A stretch of DNA of 7,603 nucleotides from Caldisericaceae bacterium (GTDB taxonomy: Bacteria > Caldisericota > Caldisericia > Caldisericales > Caldisericaceae). Below the pieces are notes generated by a model, which worked only from the letters and a program-made list of their open reading frames with translations, made no database searches and was not told the DNA's origin. Below are positions 6,410-7,603 of this stretch, piece by piece; the stretch's first letter is position 1; the number at the start of each line of letters is the position of its first letter. The stretch covers positions 1 to 7,603 of the forward strand of contig JALSNB010000302.1 in NCBI GenBank assembly GCA_026987225.1. The letters are read 5' to 3'. The translations under genes were made by a program, and so were the position numbers.

Positions 6410-7282
6410 ATGAAAAGAATAAACAAGAACAAATTACTTAAAATTCTCACAACCGTTGCGTTGTCTTTCATTCTTATCTTTACATTATCGTTGTTTTCCG
6501 TTAATCAACATTCCGCATCCGTCTTGAACTTACCTTCTTCCTCTTTAAAACAAAAATTGAGCTTTGAAAAGTCTTTTGCCTCAAAAAACCTTCCTTCCGA
6601 TATAGCGGATAAAATGCAGTTTAAAATTGAAAACGGAAATATCATTGTTTACGGATATTTTCCTAAAAACTACACTCCAGAGCAACAGAAAGAGATGTTT
6701 GACAAAATAAACAAAGTGCTTAAAAAGGCAAGCCTCCTTTACGACAGCAAGTTTAATACAACGAATGTTCGCACGTTCTCTTATCCGTTCAAATGGAAGA
6801 AAACCTATACAATCGAAGGAACAAAATCGACACCGGTGGGCCGTTTCGGTCCGGGTGGCATGGAGAATCCCGGTGAAATTCTGAATTATATCGATACGAC
6901 TGCAGTTCTGTATCATTATTTTATTCCCGTTTTACCCGTTCCGGAATGGGAGAAGACAGAGATCAGAGGTTTTTCTTCGGCGCTGTATATGACAAACGAG
7001 ATACCTTCCGACTATACCGGATTGCATTTATCTTCTCAAATTCATGTTTGGGGCCTCTCCATATCATACGGATATCCGCCTTCGGGAAATATAAATGAGA
7101 GTAAGGGTGTTTTTAATGCCGAGGTTCATTCGCCAGGTACGTATGTTGTAAAGGATTGGGAAACTACCCCGATTGTGCGCTATGGATTGATGTTTTTAAG
7201 ATTTACGGAGGATCAGTATGTTAATTTTGAGACTGTTTATGGCAACAAAGGTTTCTGGTACAGCCTTGGAAAATGGTTTTAA
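6410..7282 (+). CDS. Exported protein of unknown function
   Basis: I do not recognise this 290-aa protein. Residues 1-11 are strongly basic (MKRINKNKLLK) and residues 12-31 hydrophobic, a classic Sec signal peptide. Cleavage is possible near Ala36 (NQHSA/S). There is no cysteine in the whole protein, so it is neither a lipoprotein nor disulphide-bonded. Residues 60-115 hold a short beta segment (NIIVYGYF) and a charged helix (TPEQQKEMFDKINKVLKKA). Residues 135-155 are Gly/Pro-rich (PVGRFGPGGMENPG). The rest is rich in Tyr, Trp, Phe, Ser and Thr, suggesting an extracellular beta-rich fold. The protein ends in aromatic WYSLGKWF, but I see no clear outer-membrane barrel signature. The ribosome site GAGG lies 5 bases before the ATG. 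A strong hairpin follows about 40 bases after the stop. The next gene also starts with a signal or anchor segment and has a similar leader, so the two may form a jointly regulated surface set. Confidence 0.85.
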   Translation: MKRINKNKLLKILTTVALSFILIFTLSLFSVNQHSASVLNLPSSSLKQKLSFEKSFASKNLPSDIADKMQFKIENGNIIVYGYFPKNYTPEQQKEMFDKINKVLKKASLLYDSKFNTTNVRTFSYPFKWKKTYTIEGTKSTPVGRFGPGGMENPGEILNYIDTTAVLYHYFIPVLPVPEWEKTEIRGFSSALYMTNEIPSDYTGLHLSSQIHVWGLSISYGYPPSGNINESKGVFNAEVHSPGTYVVKDWETTPIVRYGLMFLRFTEDQYVNFETVYGNKGFWYSLGKWF

Positions 7283-7324
7283 TACGTTAACGGATAACCT
7301 TATATGCCGTATCAAACAAAGTTA

Positions 7325-7356
7325 AAGAGGCGGGGGCAAAACCCCGCCTCTTCCTT
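7325..7356 (+). terminator. GC-rich hairpin terminator after the exported-protein gene
   Basis: AAGAGGCGGGG (7325-7335) and CCCCGCCTCTT (7342-7352) form a perfect 11-bp stem with a 6-base loop. It begins 42 bases after the stop codon. The following T content is poor (TTCCTT), so termination may be partial or need a factor. Confidence 0.75.
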
Positions 7357-7371
7357 CCCGAAAAAGCAAAG

Positions 7372-7400
7372 CGGTTTGCAAAGCAAGTCCCTGCAAACTG
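7372..7400 (+). repeat. Second hairpin with TTTGCAAA in the 244-base gap
   Basis: CGGTTTGCA (7372-7380) and TGCAAACTG (7392-7400) pair over 9 bp with one G-U pair and an 11-base loop. The direct repeat GCAAAGC occurs at 7366-7372 and 7378-7384. The palindrome TTTGCAAA here (7375-7382) is the same octamer found in both leaders. Apart from this, the terminator and the next leader, the gap 7283-7526 shows nothing that I can support. TTAACA (7414-7419) and TTTAAT (7439-7444) could be a poor promoter with 19-base spacing. Confidence 0.4.
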
Positions 7401-7443
7401 CCGTGAACAAAAGTTAACAGATTGTATTTAAATATTGCTTTAA

Positions 7444-7521
7444 TGCAAACGAATGGTTCGGATAGAGAATCCCCCACCTTCATTTGCAAATATTCAAAAA
7501 CAAACTAAAATCAATAAGAGG
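7444..7521 (+). promoter_or_regulatory. Leader of the last gene, layout similar to the leader at 6334
   Basis: TGCAAA (7444-7449), CCACCT (7474-7479), TTTGCAAAT (7483-7491) and the ribosome site AAGAGG (7516-7521) follow in the same order as before the 290-aa gene. TTTGCAAA starts 44 bases before the ATG, against 45 there. TGCAAA and TTTGCA can pair, extended after one mismatch by GAA/TTC (7451-7453 / 7479-7481). The 10-base palindrome ATTTGCAAAT spans 7482-7491. Pairing of CCACCT with the ribosome site is not conserved here. Confidence 0.4.
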
Positions 7522-7526
7522 ATAAA

Positions 7527-7603
7527 ATGAATGGAAAATTTGCAATTAGAGTAATTGTTTTTGTTGTAATTCTTAGCATGGCACTCTTTCTTTTGAATTC
7601 CGG
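7527..7603 (+). CDS. N-terminus of an exported or membrane-anchored protein (3' end outside window)
   Basis: Only 25 full codons are visible, beginning MNGKFAIRVIVFVVILS. A short N-terminus with Lys4 and Arg8 is followed by a hydrophobic run (VIVFVVILSMALFLL, 9-23), which fits a signal peptide or a single membrane anchor. The ribosome site AAGAGG (7516-7521) lies 5 bases before the ATG. The frame remains open to the window edge. The function cannot be judged. Strand, start and leader match the preceding exported-protein gene. Confidence 0.65.
   Translation, partial: MNGKFAIRVIVFVVILSMALFLLNS

Noticed and set aside
6256..6471. Minus-strand frame of 71 codons over the start of the 290-aa gene
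   Set aside because: It overlaps the well-supported signal peptide and promoter on the plus strand, has no ribosome site, and its hydrophobic stretch mirrors AT-rich DNA.
7275..7282. C-terminal aromatic residues as an outer-membrane barrel targeting signal
   Set aside because: Only the final Phe fits; the expected alternating hydrophobic pattern before it is broken by Lys and Gly.

Overview
The window looks like a chromosomal segment of a thermophilic, strictly anaerobic bacterium. Two genes point that way: a full-length reverse gyrase, a hallmark of thermophiles and hyperthermophiles, and a ferredoxin-type 2-oxoacid oxidoreductase, an oxygen-sensitive enzyme. Shine-Dalgarno sequences (AAGGAGG type) and sigma70-like -35/-10 boxes favour Bacteria over Archaea. 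A Caldisericota-like or other deep-branching thermophile is my guess only; nothing here fixes the lineage.

Layout. (1) 1-2138, plus strand: the end of an operon for a 2-oxoacid:ferredoxin oxidoreductase. The gamma-alpha fusion subunit is cut by the left edge of the window, and the complete TPP-binding beta subunit overlaps it by 4 bases (ATGA). A strong hairpin at 2149-2175 ends the operon and lies between convergent genes. (2) 2175-6029, minus strand: reverse gyrase (1077 aa), then, 81 bases downstream, a small stand-alone V4R-domain protein. The V4R gene has its own promoter, overlapped by a perfect 10+10 bp inverted repeat that looks like an operator. (3) 6030-6409: a 380-base divergent intergenic region with promoters toward both sides. 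(4) 6410-7603, plus strand: two tandem genes for exported or membrane-anchored proteins. The first is an unrecognised 290-aa protein with a signal peptide; the second is cut by the right edge after 25 codons. A strong GC hairpin ends the first gene, and both have a similar leader layout (TGCAAA, CCACCT, TTTGCAAAT, GAGG, ATG), with TTTGCAAA 45 and 44 bases before the two ATGs.

Functionally, the oxidoreductase supplies or consumes reduced ferredoxin at the 2-oxoacid/acyl-CoA node, and reverse gyrase positively supercoils DNA for life at high temperature. The V4R protein keeps the spacing of a known Cys3-Glu zinc site and is probably a small-molecule or metal sensor of unknown ligand. I see no defence system, mobile element, tRNA, rRNA or CRISPR array. 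The least explained parts are the V4R gene with its operator-like repeat and the paired leaders of the two exported proteins.
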